A DNA stretch of 64,000 bases from Lachnoclostridium sp. An14. Lineage in GTDB: Bacteria; Bacillota; Clostridia; Lachnospirales; Lachnospiraceae. Both the position numbers and the translations under genes were made by a program. The notes below the pieces were generated by a model. That model ran no database searches and was not told the DNA's origin. It saw nothing but the letters and a program-made list of their open reading frames with translations. Positions within the stretch are counted from its first letter, which is position 1, and every line of letters starts with the position of its first letter. Of the stretch, positions 52,042 to 61,444 are shown one piece after another. Where the stretch lies: contig NZ_NFLE01000014.1 in assembly GCF_002160755.1 (NCBI RefSeq), positions 1 through 64,000 of the forward strand, written 5' to 3'.

Positions 52042-53700
52042 ATGAGAAGCGATAACGTGAAGAAGGGTCCGGAGAGAACTCCGAACAGAAGCCTGTTTTA
52101 CGCGTTGGGATATACAGACGAGGAGCTGGAGAGACCGCTGATCGGCGTGGTCAGCGCCTACAGCGAGATCGTTCCGGGGCATATGCACCTGGATAAAGTG
52201 GCCCAGGCGGCCAAGGACGGCGTCCGCCTGGCAGGGGGAACCCCGGTTCTGGTTCCCGCCATCGGCGTCTGCGACGGAATTGCCATGGGACATAAGGGAA
52301 TGAAATACTCCCTTCCCAGCAGAGAGCTGATCTGCGACTCCATCGAGACCATGGCGCAGGCCCACTGCTTTGACGGCCTGGTGCTGGTTCCCAACTGTGA
52401 CAAGATCGTGCCGGCCATGCTCATGGCGGCGGCCAGACTGAATATCCCCTCTATCGTAGTCAGCGGCGGCCCCATGCTGGCGGGACGGCAGGGAAAGCGG
52501 AAAGTGAGCCTGTCTCAGATGTTTGAGGCGGTAGGCGGCTTTAAGGCGGGACTGATCGACCAGGAGACCCTGGATGATTATACCCAGCACACCTGTCCCG
52601 GCTGCGGCAGCTGCGCCGGAATGTACACGGCCAACAGCATGAACTGCTTATCCGAGGCCATCGGCATGGCTCTCCCTGGAAACGGCACCATCCCGGCGGT
52701 GTACGCCGCCAGGCTCCAGCTGGCAAAGCACGCCGGCATGAAGGTGATGGATCTGGTGAAAAACGACGTGAAACCGAGAGACATCCTGACGCCGGAGGCC
52801 TTTGAGAACGCCCTGGCCACAGATATGGCCTTAGGCTGCAGCACCAACAGCGTGCTCCACCTCCTGGCCATCGCCAACGAGGCCGGAGTTCCCATGGATC
52901 TGGAGACCATCAACAAGGTAAGCTCCAGAACCCCCAACTACTGCCATCTGGCTCCGGCCGGCCCCACCCACATCGAGGACCTCTACGAGGCCGGCGGCGT
53001 GCAGGCGGTGATGAAACAGCTGGCGGACGGCGGCCTGTTACATACCTCTCTCATGACTGTGACGGGAAAGACGGTGGGAGAAAACTTAGAGGGAGCGGTG
53101 AACCGGGATCCGGAGTCCATCCGCCCCATGGATAACCCCTACAGCAAAACCGGCGGCATTGCCGTACTGTGGGGCAATATCGCAAAGGACGGCTGCGTGG
53201 TCAAGAGAAGCGCCGTAGCCGACGAGATGCTGGTGCACCAGGGCCCGGCCCGGGTGTTTGACGGTGAGGAGGAGGCCATCGAGGCCATCTACGCCGGCCA
53301 GATCAAGCCGGGAGACGTGGTGGTGATCCGCTACGAAGGCCCCAAGGGCGGCCCTGGAATGCGGGAGATGTTAAATCCCACCAGCGCCCTGGCGGGGATG
53401 AAACTGGATAAATCGGTGGCCCTGATCACCGACGGACGGTTCTCCGGAGCCTCCAGAGGAGCCTCCATTGGCCATGTGAGCCCGGAGGCGGCAGAGGGCG
53501 GAGCCATCGCCCTGGTGCAGGAGGGAGACACCATTTCCATCAACATTCCGGAAGGAAAATTAAACGTCCTGGTGGACGAGGCGGAGCTGGAGGCGAGACG
53601 GGCGGCCTGGAAGGCGCCGGCTCCCAAGGAGACCGCCGGATGGCTGGGACGGTACGCCAGACTGGTGAGCAGCGCCAATACGGGGGCGGTTTTAAAGTAA
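52042..53700 (+). CDS. ilvD: Dihydroxy-acid dehydratase
   Basis: A 552-residue iron-sulfur enzyme for valine, leucine and isoleucine synthesis; it makes 2-keto acids from dihydroxy acids. Motifs are [17 protein letters not shown], the cluster cysteine in [11 protein letters not shown], and [16 protein letters not shown] with further cluster cysteines; [19 protein letters not shown] lies near the C-terminus. Length is typical. It is the first gene behind the valine T-box, followed by ilvB after 24 bases. The AGGAGG before it gives a good initiation site. Confidence 0.98.
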   Translation: MRSDNVKKGPERTPNRSLFYALGYTDEELERPLIGVVSAYSEIVPGHMHLDKVAQAAKDGVRLAGGTPVLVPAIGVCDGIAMGHKGMKYSLPSRELICDSIETMAQAHCFDGLVLVPNCDKIVPAMLMAAARLNIPSIVVSGGPMLAGRQGKRKVSLSQMFEAVGGFKAGLIDQETLDDYTQHTCPGCGSCAGMYTANSMNCLSEAIGMALPGNGTIPAVYAARLQLAKHAGMKVMDLVKNDVKPRDILTPEAFENALATDMALGCSTNSVLHLLAIANEAGVPMDLETINKVSSRTPNYCHLAPAGPTHIEDLYEAGGVQAVMKQLADGGLLHTSLMTVTGKTVGENLEGAVNRDPESIRPMDNPYSKTGGIAVLWGNIAKDGCVVKRSAVADEMLVHQGPARVFDGEEEAIEAIYAGQIKPGDVVVIRYEGPKGGPGMREMLNPTSALAGMKLDKSVALITDGRFSGASRGASIGHVSPEAAEGGAIALVQEGDTISINIPEGKLNVLVDEAELEARRAAWKAPAPKETAGWLGRYARLVSSANTGAVLK

Positions 53701-53724
53701 AAGTAGAAAGGGGAAGGTTACAGA

Positions 53725-55389
53725 ATGAAATTGACAGGAGCGGACATTATCGCCGAGGTGCTCATTGAGCAGGGAGTAGACACCATCTTTGGCTACCCCG
53801 GAGGAGCCGTACTGAATATATATGATGCACTTTACAAATACAGCGATCAGATCCGTCACGTGATGACGGCCCACGAGCAGGGGGCGGCCCACGCGGCGGA
53901 TGGATACGCCAGGCTGACGGGCCGGACGGGAGTGGTGCTCTCCACCAGCGGCCCGGGAGCTACCAACCTGGTGACCGGTATCGCCACCGCCTATATGGAC
54001 AGCATCCCCATGGTAGCCATCACCGGAAACGTGGGAACGGACCTGATCGGAAAGGACAGTTTCCAGGAGGTATTTATCACCGGAATCACCATGCCCATCA
54101 CAAAACACAACTACACCGTGCGCAACGTGGACGATCTGGCGGACACTCTGCGGGATGCCTTCCGCATCGCCCAGAGCGGCAGAAAGGGCCCGGTTCTGGT
54201 GGATGTGCCGAAGGATGTGACGGCGGCTTTGGCGGAGTTTGAGAGAAAGCCGGCAGGCCGGTACGGCTACGTGACCAACATCCCCGACGAGGAGATCCGT
54301 CAGGTGGCGGAGGCCTTAAATGCCTCTGAACGGCCGGTGATCTACTTCGGCGGCGGCGTGGTGGCATCGGGAGCGGGAGAACAGCTGAGAGAGCTGATCG
54401 AGAAGGCGGACATCCCGGCGGCCTACACCCTGATGGCAGCCGGCGTGGTGGGATATGAGGATCCCCACAACCTGGGCCTTTTGGGAATGCACGGCGGCCT
54501 GGTGAGCAACATCGCGGTGGACCAGGCGGATCTGGTGCTGGCCTTTGGAACCAGATTTGACGACCGGGTAGCCTCCGACACCAATAAATTCGCCAGAAAC
54601 GCCAAGCTGGTGCACATTGACATCGACCCCAGCGAGGTGAATAAAAACGTGAGAGTGGATTACAGCCTGGTGGGAGACGCCGGGGATGTGCTGAGGGCCA
54701 TGCTCCCCTACGTGAAGGAGACCCGCCACGAGGAGTGGATGAAGTGGATCAACGAGCAGAAAAAGGCGGACTACCAGCCGGTGGACGACGACAGCGTGAT
54801 CCGTCCCCACCAGCTTATGAGGAGCCTCTGCCGGATGGCCGGAGAGGACGCCATCTACGTGACGGACGTAGGCCAGCACCAGATGTGGGCGGCCCAGTAC
54901 CTGCGCCACGTAAGCCCCAGAAGTTTCCTCACCAGCGGCGGCCTGGGAACCATGGGCTACGGCTACGGGGCGGCCATCGGAGCCACCTTTGGATGTAAGG
55001 GAGAGCGCCGGGTGATCCATATCACCGGAGACGGTTCTTTCCATATGAATATGAACGAGGCCTGCACGGCGGTGAGCTACAACCTGCCCATTATCACAGT
55101 GATTATGAATAACCAGGTACTGGGAATGGTACGCCAGTGGCAGACGGCCTTCTACGGAATGCGCTATTCCAGCACCGATCCCCACAGAAAGACGAATTTC
55201 GCCAAGGTGGCGGAAGGATTCGGAGCCAAGGGATTCCACTGTGAGACCCTGGCGGAGTTTGAGGCGGCCATGGAGCAGGCGTTAAAGGAAAATGGCCCGG
55301 TGTGGATCGACTGCCGGATCGAGAAGGACGAGAAGGTGCTTCCCATGATCCCGGCGGGAGCCAGCGTAGAGGACATTATGCTCAACTAA
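53725..55389 (+). CDS. ilvB: Acetolactate synthase large subunit
   Basis: A 554-residue thiamine-diphosphate enzyme that condenses two pyruvates to acetolactate or pyruvate with 2-ketobutyrate. N-terminal MKLTGADIIAEVLIEQGVDTIFGYPGG contains the catalytic region, followed by the activating Glu in AHEQGAAHAADGYAR. The cofactor motif GDGSFHMNMNEACTAVSYNLPI shows the GDG-to-N pattern. FAD-binding segments such as GTRFDDRV are present. The biosynthetic type is supported by the adjacent ilvN regulatory subunit. Confidence 0.98.
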   Translation: MKLTGADIIAEVLIEQGVDTIFGYPGGAVLNIYDALYKYSDQIRHVMTAHEQGAAHAADGYARLTGRTGVVLSTSGPGATNLVTGIATAYMDSIPMVAITGNVGTDLIGKDSFQEVFITGITMPITKHNYTVRNVDDLADTLRDAFRIAQSGRKGPVLVDVPKDVTAALAEFERKPAGRYGYVTNIPDEEIRQVAEALNASERPVIYFGGGVVASGAGEQLRELIEKADIPAAYTLMAAGVVGYEDPHNLGLLGMHGGLVSNIAVDQADLVLAFGTRFDDRVASDTNKFARNAKLVHIDIDPSEVNKNVRVDYSLVGDAGDVLRAMLPYVKETRHEEWMKWINEQKKADYQPVDDDSVIRPHQLMRSLCRMAGEDAIYVTDVGQHQMWAAQYLRHVSPRSFLTSGGLGTMGYGYGAAIGATFGCKGERRVIHITGDGSFHMNMNEACTAVSYNLPIITVIMNNQVLGMVRQWQTAFYGMRYSSTDPHRKTNFAKVAEGFGAKGFHCETLAEFEAAMEQALKENGPVWIDCRIEKDEKVLPMIPAGASVEDIMLN

Positions 55390-55415
55390 GACGGAGAGAG
55401 AAGGAGGACAGCCAT

Positions 55416-55928
55416 ATGGCAAGAGAGGTCATTAGCATATTGGTAGACAACCACGCGGGCGTGCTGACCAGAGTATCATCCATGTTTGGACGCCGCGGGT
55501 TTAACATTGACAGCCTGACCGTTTCCGCCACCAGCGATCCTGGAATTTCCCGGATTACCGTAGTGGTGCAGGCGGACGATGATTCCCTGGAGCAGATCAT
55601 CAAGCAGACGGCCAGACTGGAGGAGACCAGGGACATTTTCGTGCTCCACCGGGAAAACAGCCTGTTCCGGGAGCTTCTGCTGGTAAAGGTGTCGGCAGAT
55701 GAGAAGACCCGTTCCCCCATCCGGGAGATCGCCGGGATTTACAAGGCGAAGATCATCGACCTTTCCGTGGACAGCATGGTGATGGAGCTCACCGGCGAGC
55801 CGGAAAAGATCGACGCGTTTTTAAAGATCCTCTCCAGCTACCGGATCCTGGAAATGTGCCGGACGGGGATCACAGCCCTGGAGCGGGGCGGTCAGGAGAC
55901 CATTTACCACGGGGGATTAAATATTTAA
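55416..55928 (+). CDS. ilvN: Acetolactate synthase small (regulatory) subunit
   Basis: A 170-residue regulator subunit. The N-terminal ACT domain reads ISILVDNHAGVLTRVSSMFG then RRGFNIDSLTVS, the site of valine feedback inhibition. The C-terminal domain, with IREIAGIYKAKIIDLS, is also typical (long form, like IlvH). ATG 55416 has AAGGAGG upstream; the frame is open further but overlaps ilvB with unrelated sequence. It follows ilvB by 26 bases. Confidence 0.97.
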   Translation: MAREVISILVDNHAGVLTRVSSMFGRRGFNIDSLTVSATSDPGISRITVVVQADDDSLEQIIKQTARLEETRDIFVLHRENSLFRELLLVKVSADEKTRSPIREIAGIYKAKIIDLSVDSMVMELTGEPEKIDAFLKILSSYRILEMCRTGITALERGGQETIYHGGLNI

Positions 55929-57056
<1,128 letters not shown>

Positions 57057-57069
57057 GACGAGACGGATC

Positions 57070-57105
57070 GGGGCAGAGGGCGGGAGTTCGTCCTCTGCCC
57101 CTTTT
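57070..57105 (+). terminator. Terminator of the ilvDBNC operon
   Basis: GGGGCAGAGG (57070-57079) pairs perfectly with CCTCTGCCCC (57092-57101), followed by TTTT. Confidence 0.9.
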
Positions 57106-57143
57106 GTCTGATTTTGATGAAAATGGCTCCGGCGGGCCGGCGG

Positions 57144-58325
57144 TCAGCCCAGGGATTTTAACTGCTCGATGAGCTGTTTTGCCGTGCGGGGGCTGCGGCC
57201 GCCGCTGCGGATGGCAAAGCTTTCCGCCTTGCGGATCAGCTCGTCCCGGTCGATGGAGAGCTCGTAGAGAGCCGCCAGATCCTCCACGATCTGGAGATAG
57301 AGGTCCTTATCCGGCCGGGAGAAGGTGACAGTGAGGCCAAACCGGGCGGAGAGGCTTAAAAGCTCCTGCATGGTGTCGGCTAAATGGAGGTCGTCTCCCT
57401 CTCGGTCCGCAAAACTCTCTTTGATGAGATGGCGGCGGTTGGAGGTGGCGTAGACCACCAGGTTGGGGCCGTGGCTGCTGACGCTGCCCTCCAGGATGGC
57501 CTTTAAGGCGGCGAAGTCGTTGTCATTGGAGGAGAAACTCAAATCGTCGATGAACAGGATGAATTTCAGCGGGTTAGCGCTTAAGGAATCCATCAGGTCC
57601 GGGATCTGGTAGAGCTGGTTTTTCTTCACCTCAATGAGGCGCAGGCCCCGGTGAGCGTACTCGTTGGCAATGGCCTTTACGGTGCTGCTCTTTCCTGTGC
57701 CGGCGTCGCCGTAGAGCAGGGCGTTTACTGCGGGACGGCCTTCCAGCAGGGCCAGGGTGTTAGCAATGACCTTTCCCCGCTCCGCTTCATAGCCGGAGAG
57801 CTGGGAGAGACGCTGGGGGTCGGGATGGCGGACGGGCACCAGGCGGCCGTCAGACACGGTGAATACGTGATATTTGGCGTAGATGCCGTAGCCCTTCTGG
57901 GGGAGGTTTTCCAGGGTTTCCCGGTAGGCCGCCACAAAGTCCTGAGGAGAGGTGGTCCAGACGGGAAGAAGGGCGCCGTCCGGAGCCGCGGACCGGCAGC
58001 CGGAGCCGTCAAACTGGGAGAGGCGCTGGAGGAATTTCAGCTCCGTTTCCAGACGGGAATCTAAAAGGCCGGATGTTCTGGAACCGGCTCCCGTGACGTA
58101 AAAATTTTCGTCCTCCAGGGCGGCGCCGAGAAGATACTGGCTGAAATCGTCGGTTCTGGCCAGGAGGGCGGAGGCGAACTCGCAGTAGGCGTCCACAAAG
58201 GGGGCGCCGGAGGACGGATCCGTGTCCAGCAGGGCCAGGAGACGGGAGATGACAGGGTCGTTTAACAGATTCCGGAAGATCACCAGGCTGTGAAGGCCGG
58301 AAGAAAGCGTATGTGTGGATTCCAT
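57144..58325 (-). CDS. DUF815 family AAA ATPase
   Basis: A 393-residue P-loop ATPase. A helical N-terminal region (about 1-160) of unknown role is followed by the ATPase domain with Walker A GDAGTGKSS near residue 210, Walker B FILFIDDLSFSS and sensor VVYATSNRRHLIKES. The pattern is that of DUF815, related to DnaC/IstB-type ATPases; function is not known. ATG 58325 has AGGAGG upstream; a longer start lies inside the ilvA promoter region. It is a single minus-strand gene between ilvC and ilvA. Confidence 0.88.
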   Translation of the reverse strand: MESTHTLSSGLHSLVIFRNLLNDPVISRLLALLDTDPSSGAPFVDAYCEFASALLARTDDFSQYLLGAALEDENFYVTGAGSRTSGLLDSRLETELKFLQRLSQFDGSGCRSAAPDGALLPVWTTSPQDFVAAYRETLENLPQKGYGIYAKYHVFTVSDGRLVPVRHPDPQRLSQLSGYEAERGKVIANTLALLEGRPAVNALLYGDAGTGKSSTVKAIANEYAHRGLRLIEVKKNQLYQIPDLMDSLSANPLKFILFIDDLSFSSNDNDFAALKAILEGSVSSHGPNLVVYATSNRRHLIKESFADREGDDLHLADTMQELLSLSARFGLTVTFSRPDKDLYLQIVEDLAALYELSIDRDELIRKAESFAIRSGGRSPRTAKQLIEQLKSLG

Positions 58326-58361
58326 ATTTGAATACCTCCTGTGTCGAATTGTGCTGCTATC

Positions 58362-58390
58362 AGTATAACGGTTTGACGGGGGAGATGCAA
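58362..58390 (-). promoter_or_regulatory. Promoter of the DUF815 gene
   Basis: Minus strand TTGCAT (58390-58385), 17 bases, TATACT (58367-58362). Confidence 0.6.
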
Positions 58391-58419
58391 GGGAAACAGG
58401 AAAGAGAGGAAGGATGACG

Positions 58420-59628
58420 ATGGACAATCTGACGTTGGATAAGATCTATCACGCGGCCTACGTGCTGAAATCCGTGGCGCGCAGGACCGATCTCATAAAG
58501 GCGGTGGGGCTCTGCCCCGGCAGCGATATTTATTTAAAGACAGAAAACCTCCAGGTGACCGGCAGCTTTAAGGTGCGGGGGGCGTACTACAAAATGAGCC
58601 AGCTGACGGAGGAGGAGAAGGCGAAGGGCGTGATCGCCAGCAGCGCCGGAAACCACGCCCAGGGCGTGGCCCTGTCAGCCAAGCAGAACGGGATTCCCTG
58701 CGTGATCTGTATGCCGGACGGCGCCCCCATCAGCAAGGTGGAGGCCACGAAGTCCTACGGCGCGAAGGTGTGCCTGGTGAAGGGAGCCTACGATGACGCT
58801 TACGACTATGCCTGTGAGCTCCAGGAAAAGGAAGGCTACACCTTTATCCATCCCTTCAACGACCCGGCGGTGATCGCCGGACAGGGGACCATCGGCCTGG
58901 AGATTTTGGATCAGATGCCGGACGTGGACGTGGTGTTAGTGCCGGTGGGCGGCGGCGGACTCATCAGCGGCGTGGCCTTCGCCATCAAAAAGCTTCATCC
59001 GGAGTGCAAGGTCTACGGCGTTCAGGCGGCCGGCGCCCCCAGCATGAAGGAGTCCCTGGAGAAGAAGGAGGCCATCACCCTGGGATCGGTTTCCACCTTC
59101 GCGGACGGAATTGCCGTGAAACATCCGGGGGATCTCACTTTTGACCTGGTGAGCCGGTATGTGGACGGGGTGGTGACGGTGACAGACGACGAGACGGCCT
59201 GCGCCGTGCTGGCCCTGATGGAGAAACAGAAACTGGTGACAGAGGGCGCCGGGGCGGTAGCTGTGGCGGCCGCCATGTTCGGAAAGGTGGATCTGGCCGG
59301 GAAAAAGGTAGTCTGCCTCCTGTCCGGTGGAAATATCGACGTGAATATCTTAAGCCGGGTCATCACCCGCGGCCTGGTGATGGCGGGCAGAAACAGCACT
59401 CTGACCCTGCAGCTGGAGGATAAGCCGGGACAGCTCAAGGACGTGAGCGAGATCATCAGCCGTTGCGGCGGAAACGTGGTGCGGGTGCATCACAACCAGA
59501 GCGATACCAACATGGCCATCACCAGCTGCTACCTGACGGTGAGCATGGAAACCAGGGACAAGGAGCAGGTGGAGGAGATCAAGAGAGAGCTTGTGAAGGC
59601 AGGATTCCAGCTGATTTCCAATACATAA
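58420..59628 (+). CDS. ilvA: Threonine ammonia-lyase (threonine deaminase)
   Basis: A 402-residue PLP enzyme that turns threonine into 2-ketobutyrate, the first step to isoleucine. The PLP lysine is in TGSFKVRGAYYKM (about residue 51), followed by SSAGNHAQGVA and PVGGGGLISG. A single C-terminal ACT-like domain (LTLQLEDKPGQLKDVSEII, about 325-402) suggests allosteric control. The length fits the short IlvA/TdcB form with one ACT domain. The ATG at 58420 has GGAAGG at good spacing; one two codons earlier is too close. A terminator follows. Confidence 0.95.
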   Translation: MDNLTLDKIYHAAYVLKSVARRTDLIKAVGLCPGSDIYLKTENLQVTGSFKVRGAYYKMSQLTEEEKAKGVIASSAGNHAQGVALSAKQNGIPCVICMPDGAPISKVEATKSYGAKVCLVKGAYDDAYDYACELQEKEGYTFIHPFNDPAVIAGQGTIGLEILDQMPDVDVVLVPVGGGGLISGVAFAIKKLHPECKVYGVQAAGAPSMKESLEKKEAITLGSVSTFADGIAVKHPGDLTFDLVSRYVDGVVTVTDDETACAVLALMEKQKLVTEGAGAVAVAAAMFGKVDLAGKKVVCLLSGGNIDVNILSRVITRGLVMAGRNSTLTLQLEDKPGQLKDVSEIISRCGGNVVRVHHNQSDTNMAITSCYLTVSMETRDKEQVEEIKRELVKAGFQLISNT

Positions 59629-59669
59629 GGGGAAATTGGGATTTGAGTATAGTAGCATAGTATGGATTG

Positions 59670-59697
59670 CGGACTCTGCGGAGTCCGTTTTCTTTTT
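59670..59697 (+). terminator. Terminator after ilvA
   Basis: CGGACTC (59670-59676) pairs perfectly with GAGTCCG (59681-59687), followed by TTTTCTTTTT. The following 100 bases show no gene. Confidence 0.85.
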
Positions 59698-59802
59698 GTG
59701 CGGAGATGGGCGGTTGGTTGGGAAAGCAGGGGGCTGGGGTGGCAACATATCGGGAAACGGGTCCAGCCAGCACAATAGGAATTATAAAATCAGAAAATGA
59801 GA

Positions 59803-59831
59803 TTGTGAACCGGAAACGCATATGCTATACT
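59803..59831 (+). promoter_or_regulatory. Promoter of the toxin-like small gene
   Basis: TTGTGA (59803-59808), 17 bases, extended TGCTATACT with the -10 at 59826-59831. The leader to the ATG contains overlapping CCCTCC/GGAGGG complementary segments (59870-59898) that could mask translation. Confidence 0.65.
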
Positions 59832-59918
59832 GGCGATACGGAAAGTCAGAGCACATAGAGGCGGCCTGCCCTCCCACAATCGGAGGGGCGAACCCTCCGG
59901 ACGAAAGAAAGGGGGGCG

Positions 59919-60017
59919 ATGCCAATGTATGTTACATATCAGGACCTGGTTCAGATAGGGATATTCATTGTAGCCCTCGTGGGATTGTGTTATACAATTT
60001 TTCGGGGAAGAAAATAG
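59919..60017 (+). CDS. Putative holin-like toxin peptide (type I toxin-antitoxin)
   Basis: A 32-residue peptide: MPMYVTYQDLVQ, then one hydrophobic helix IGIFIVALVGLCYTIF, and a basic end RGRK. The size and layout match the short 'holin-like' membrane toxins of Firmicutes related to TxpA. GAAAGGGGGG lies upstream of the ATG. A convergent promoter lies about 100 bases downstream, and a hairpin that overlaps the stop codon can end the antisense transcript, as in txpA/ratA. No other gene is nearby. Toxicity is inferred only from resemblance. Confidence 0.7.
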   Translation: MPMYVTYQDLVQIGIFIVALVGLCYTIFRGRK

Positions 60018-60111
60018 CCGCCACTACTCCCAATAGTGACGGCTGATGTTGAAAAACATTTAGCTTTAATCATTCAAGGGTAGGCCGTGTGTCTCTGGCT
60101 TTCCCCTTTCT
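60011..60111 (-). ncRNA. Predicted antisense RNA (antitoxin) of the toxin-like gene
   Basis: A minus-strand promoter TTGCAC (60146-60141), 17 bases, TATATT (60123-60118) would start an RNA near 60111. It would run to a hairpin with arms 60044-60034 and 60026-60016, followed by TTTT (60014-60011). The single non-Watson-Crick position pairs as G-U on this strand but as A-C on the other, so the hairpin favours the minus-strand RNA. It covers the 3' end of the toxin message. Confidence 0.6.
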
Positions 60112-60266
60112 GTTATCAATATAGCATATCTGGCAATGCAGTGCAAGAAAATTCGATTCCTCAGCTCGTATGACAACTCGTATGTTTTCCAAACACCGTT
60201 TTAAAACAGCCCGTCAACCGGCTGCGGCCTGGCAGAGCTTTCGCCCATGGGAAGGGGACATCTCGC

Positions 60267-61238
60267 TCACCGGTAAAGGGGCAGAACGGGAAGCACAGGC
60301 CCGGAGACCAGGCCGGGGATCCGGACGGTCAGATCCTTTGCTAGCTGGATGAGAAACCGGCCGTGGCTGCTGACGCCGCGGCTTTTTAAGTGGGCGAACA
60401 CGATCTTGCGGCAGAGGACGGGCTGGTCCAGGGAGAAAAAGGCCAGCCGGCCGGCCGTGCCGGTACGGGTGACGGTGTGGGCCGGGGTGATCACCAGCCC
60501 CACTCCCTCCGCCGCCAGCCGCACCGTCGTCTCATGCCGGAGAAATTCCTGGCTGAAGGTGTATTCCAATCCGTAGCGCTCAAACAGATACTCTGAGATC
60601 CGGCGGATGCCCGTCCCCTTCTTCAGAGCGATGAAATTCTGGCCCTTCAGGAGCTGGGCCGGGATGAGATAGGGAGAGGGCAGAGTGTTGCGGCACAGGT
60701 CGAAGGCCTGGCAGAAGGGGTGTTCCTTCGCGGCGGCGATGACAATGGGGTCGTCGGCGATCACCTCAAAGGAGATCTGGTCTGAATGGAAGGGAAGGGT
60801 GTTTAAGGCCAGATCCACGTCGCCGTTTAAGAGGAAGGTTTCGATCTCCTGGTTGTTTCCCTCCACCACCTGGAGGTCGATGAGGGGAAACTTCTGGCTG
60901 AAGGCGGGGATCAGATGGGGCAGCCAGACGGAGCCGCGGTCGCTGGGGATGCCCAGGACCAGGCGGCTTTTCTGGACGGTGGCGATGTGGGTGATTTCCT
61001 CCATGAGATGACGGTTTAAATCCAGGATTTTGCGGGCCTCCTCCACAAACAGCTCTCCGGCGTAGGTGAGGCGGATGGGGGAGGTGTTGCGGTCAAAGAG
61101 TTTCACCCCCAGCTCCTCCTCCAGAAGGTTTAGGGATTTGGTGAGGGCCGGCTGGGAGATGTAGAGCATTTCCGCGGCCCTGCGCATATTCTGGGCCTCC
61201 GCCACGGCGATGACATAGGTATATTTGTTTAAATTCAT
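60267..61238 (-). CDS. LysR-family transcriptional regulator
   Basis: A 323-residue regulator with an N-terminal helix-turn-helix: MNLNKYTYVIAVAEAQNMRR and YISQPALTKSLNLLEEELGVKLF. The effector-binding domain follows. ATG 61238 has AAGGAGGA upstream; the longer frame overlaps the operator. It is divergent from the AbgB-like amidohydrolase gene and shares with it a control region containing a perfect dyad, the usual layout for a LysR protein that activates the neighbouring operon and represses itself. The ligand may be the imported or cleaved compound. Confidence 0.93.
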   Translation of the reverse strand: MNLNKYTYVIAVAEAQNMRRAAEMLYISQPALTKSLNLLEEELGVKLFDRNTSPIRLTYAGELFVEEARKILDLNRHLMEEITHIATVQKSRLVLGIPSDRGSVWLPHLIPAFSQKFPLIDLQVVEGNNQEIETFLLNGDVDLALNTLPFHSDQISFEVIADDPIVIAAAKEHPFCQAFDLCRNTLPSPYLIPAQLLKGQNFIALKKGTGIRRISEYLFERYGLEYTFSQEFLRHETTVRLAAEGVGLVITPAHTVTRTGTAGRLAFFSLDQPVLCRKIVFAHLKSRGVSSHGRFLIQLAKDLTVRIPGLVSGPVLPVLPLYR

Positions 61239-61278
61239 ATCCGGATTCCTCCTTTTTCCGGCAATTTGATCTCGTATG

Positions 61279-61303
61279 ATTATATGATAACAAAAGGTTA
61301 TCA
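61279..61303. promoter_or_regulatory. LysR operator in the divergent promoter region
   Basis: Perfect arms TGATAAC (61285-61291) and GTTATCA (61297-61303) around 5 bases, fitting the T-N11-A rule. It abuts the minus-strand -10 TATAAT (61284-61279). A half-site TGATAAC recurs at 61413-61419. Confidence 0.75.
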
Positions 61304-61321
61304 AAAAGTAAAGCTTTGATA

Positions 61322-61351
61322 TTGGACGGCAGAGAGATTTTCGTGTAATCT
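61322..61351 (+). promoter_or_regulatory. Possible promoter of the amidohydrolase operon
   Basis: TTGGAC (61322-61327), 18 bases, TAATCT (61346-61351), downstream of the LysR dyad. Confidence 0.4.
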
Positions 61352-61444
61352 ATCCATATAAAGATCAGATCCGGACTGAAATTGAAAAAATCTTACAAGT
61401 AAAAGAAGAAAATGATAACTTTTGTTCTAACAGGAGGGGCGCGT

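Noticed and set aside
54316-55239. A 307-codon open frame antisense to ilvB
   Set aside because: His/Val/Arg-rich shadow of a well-conserved gene in GC-rich DNA; no ribosome binding site or family motifs.
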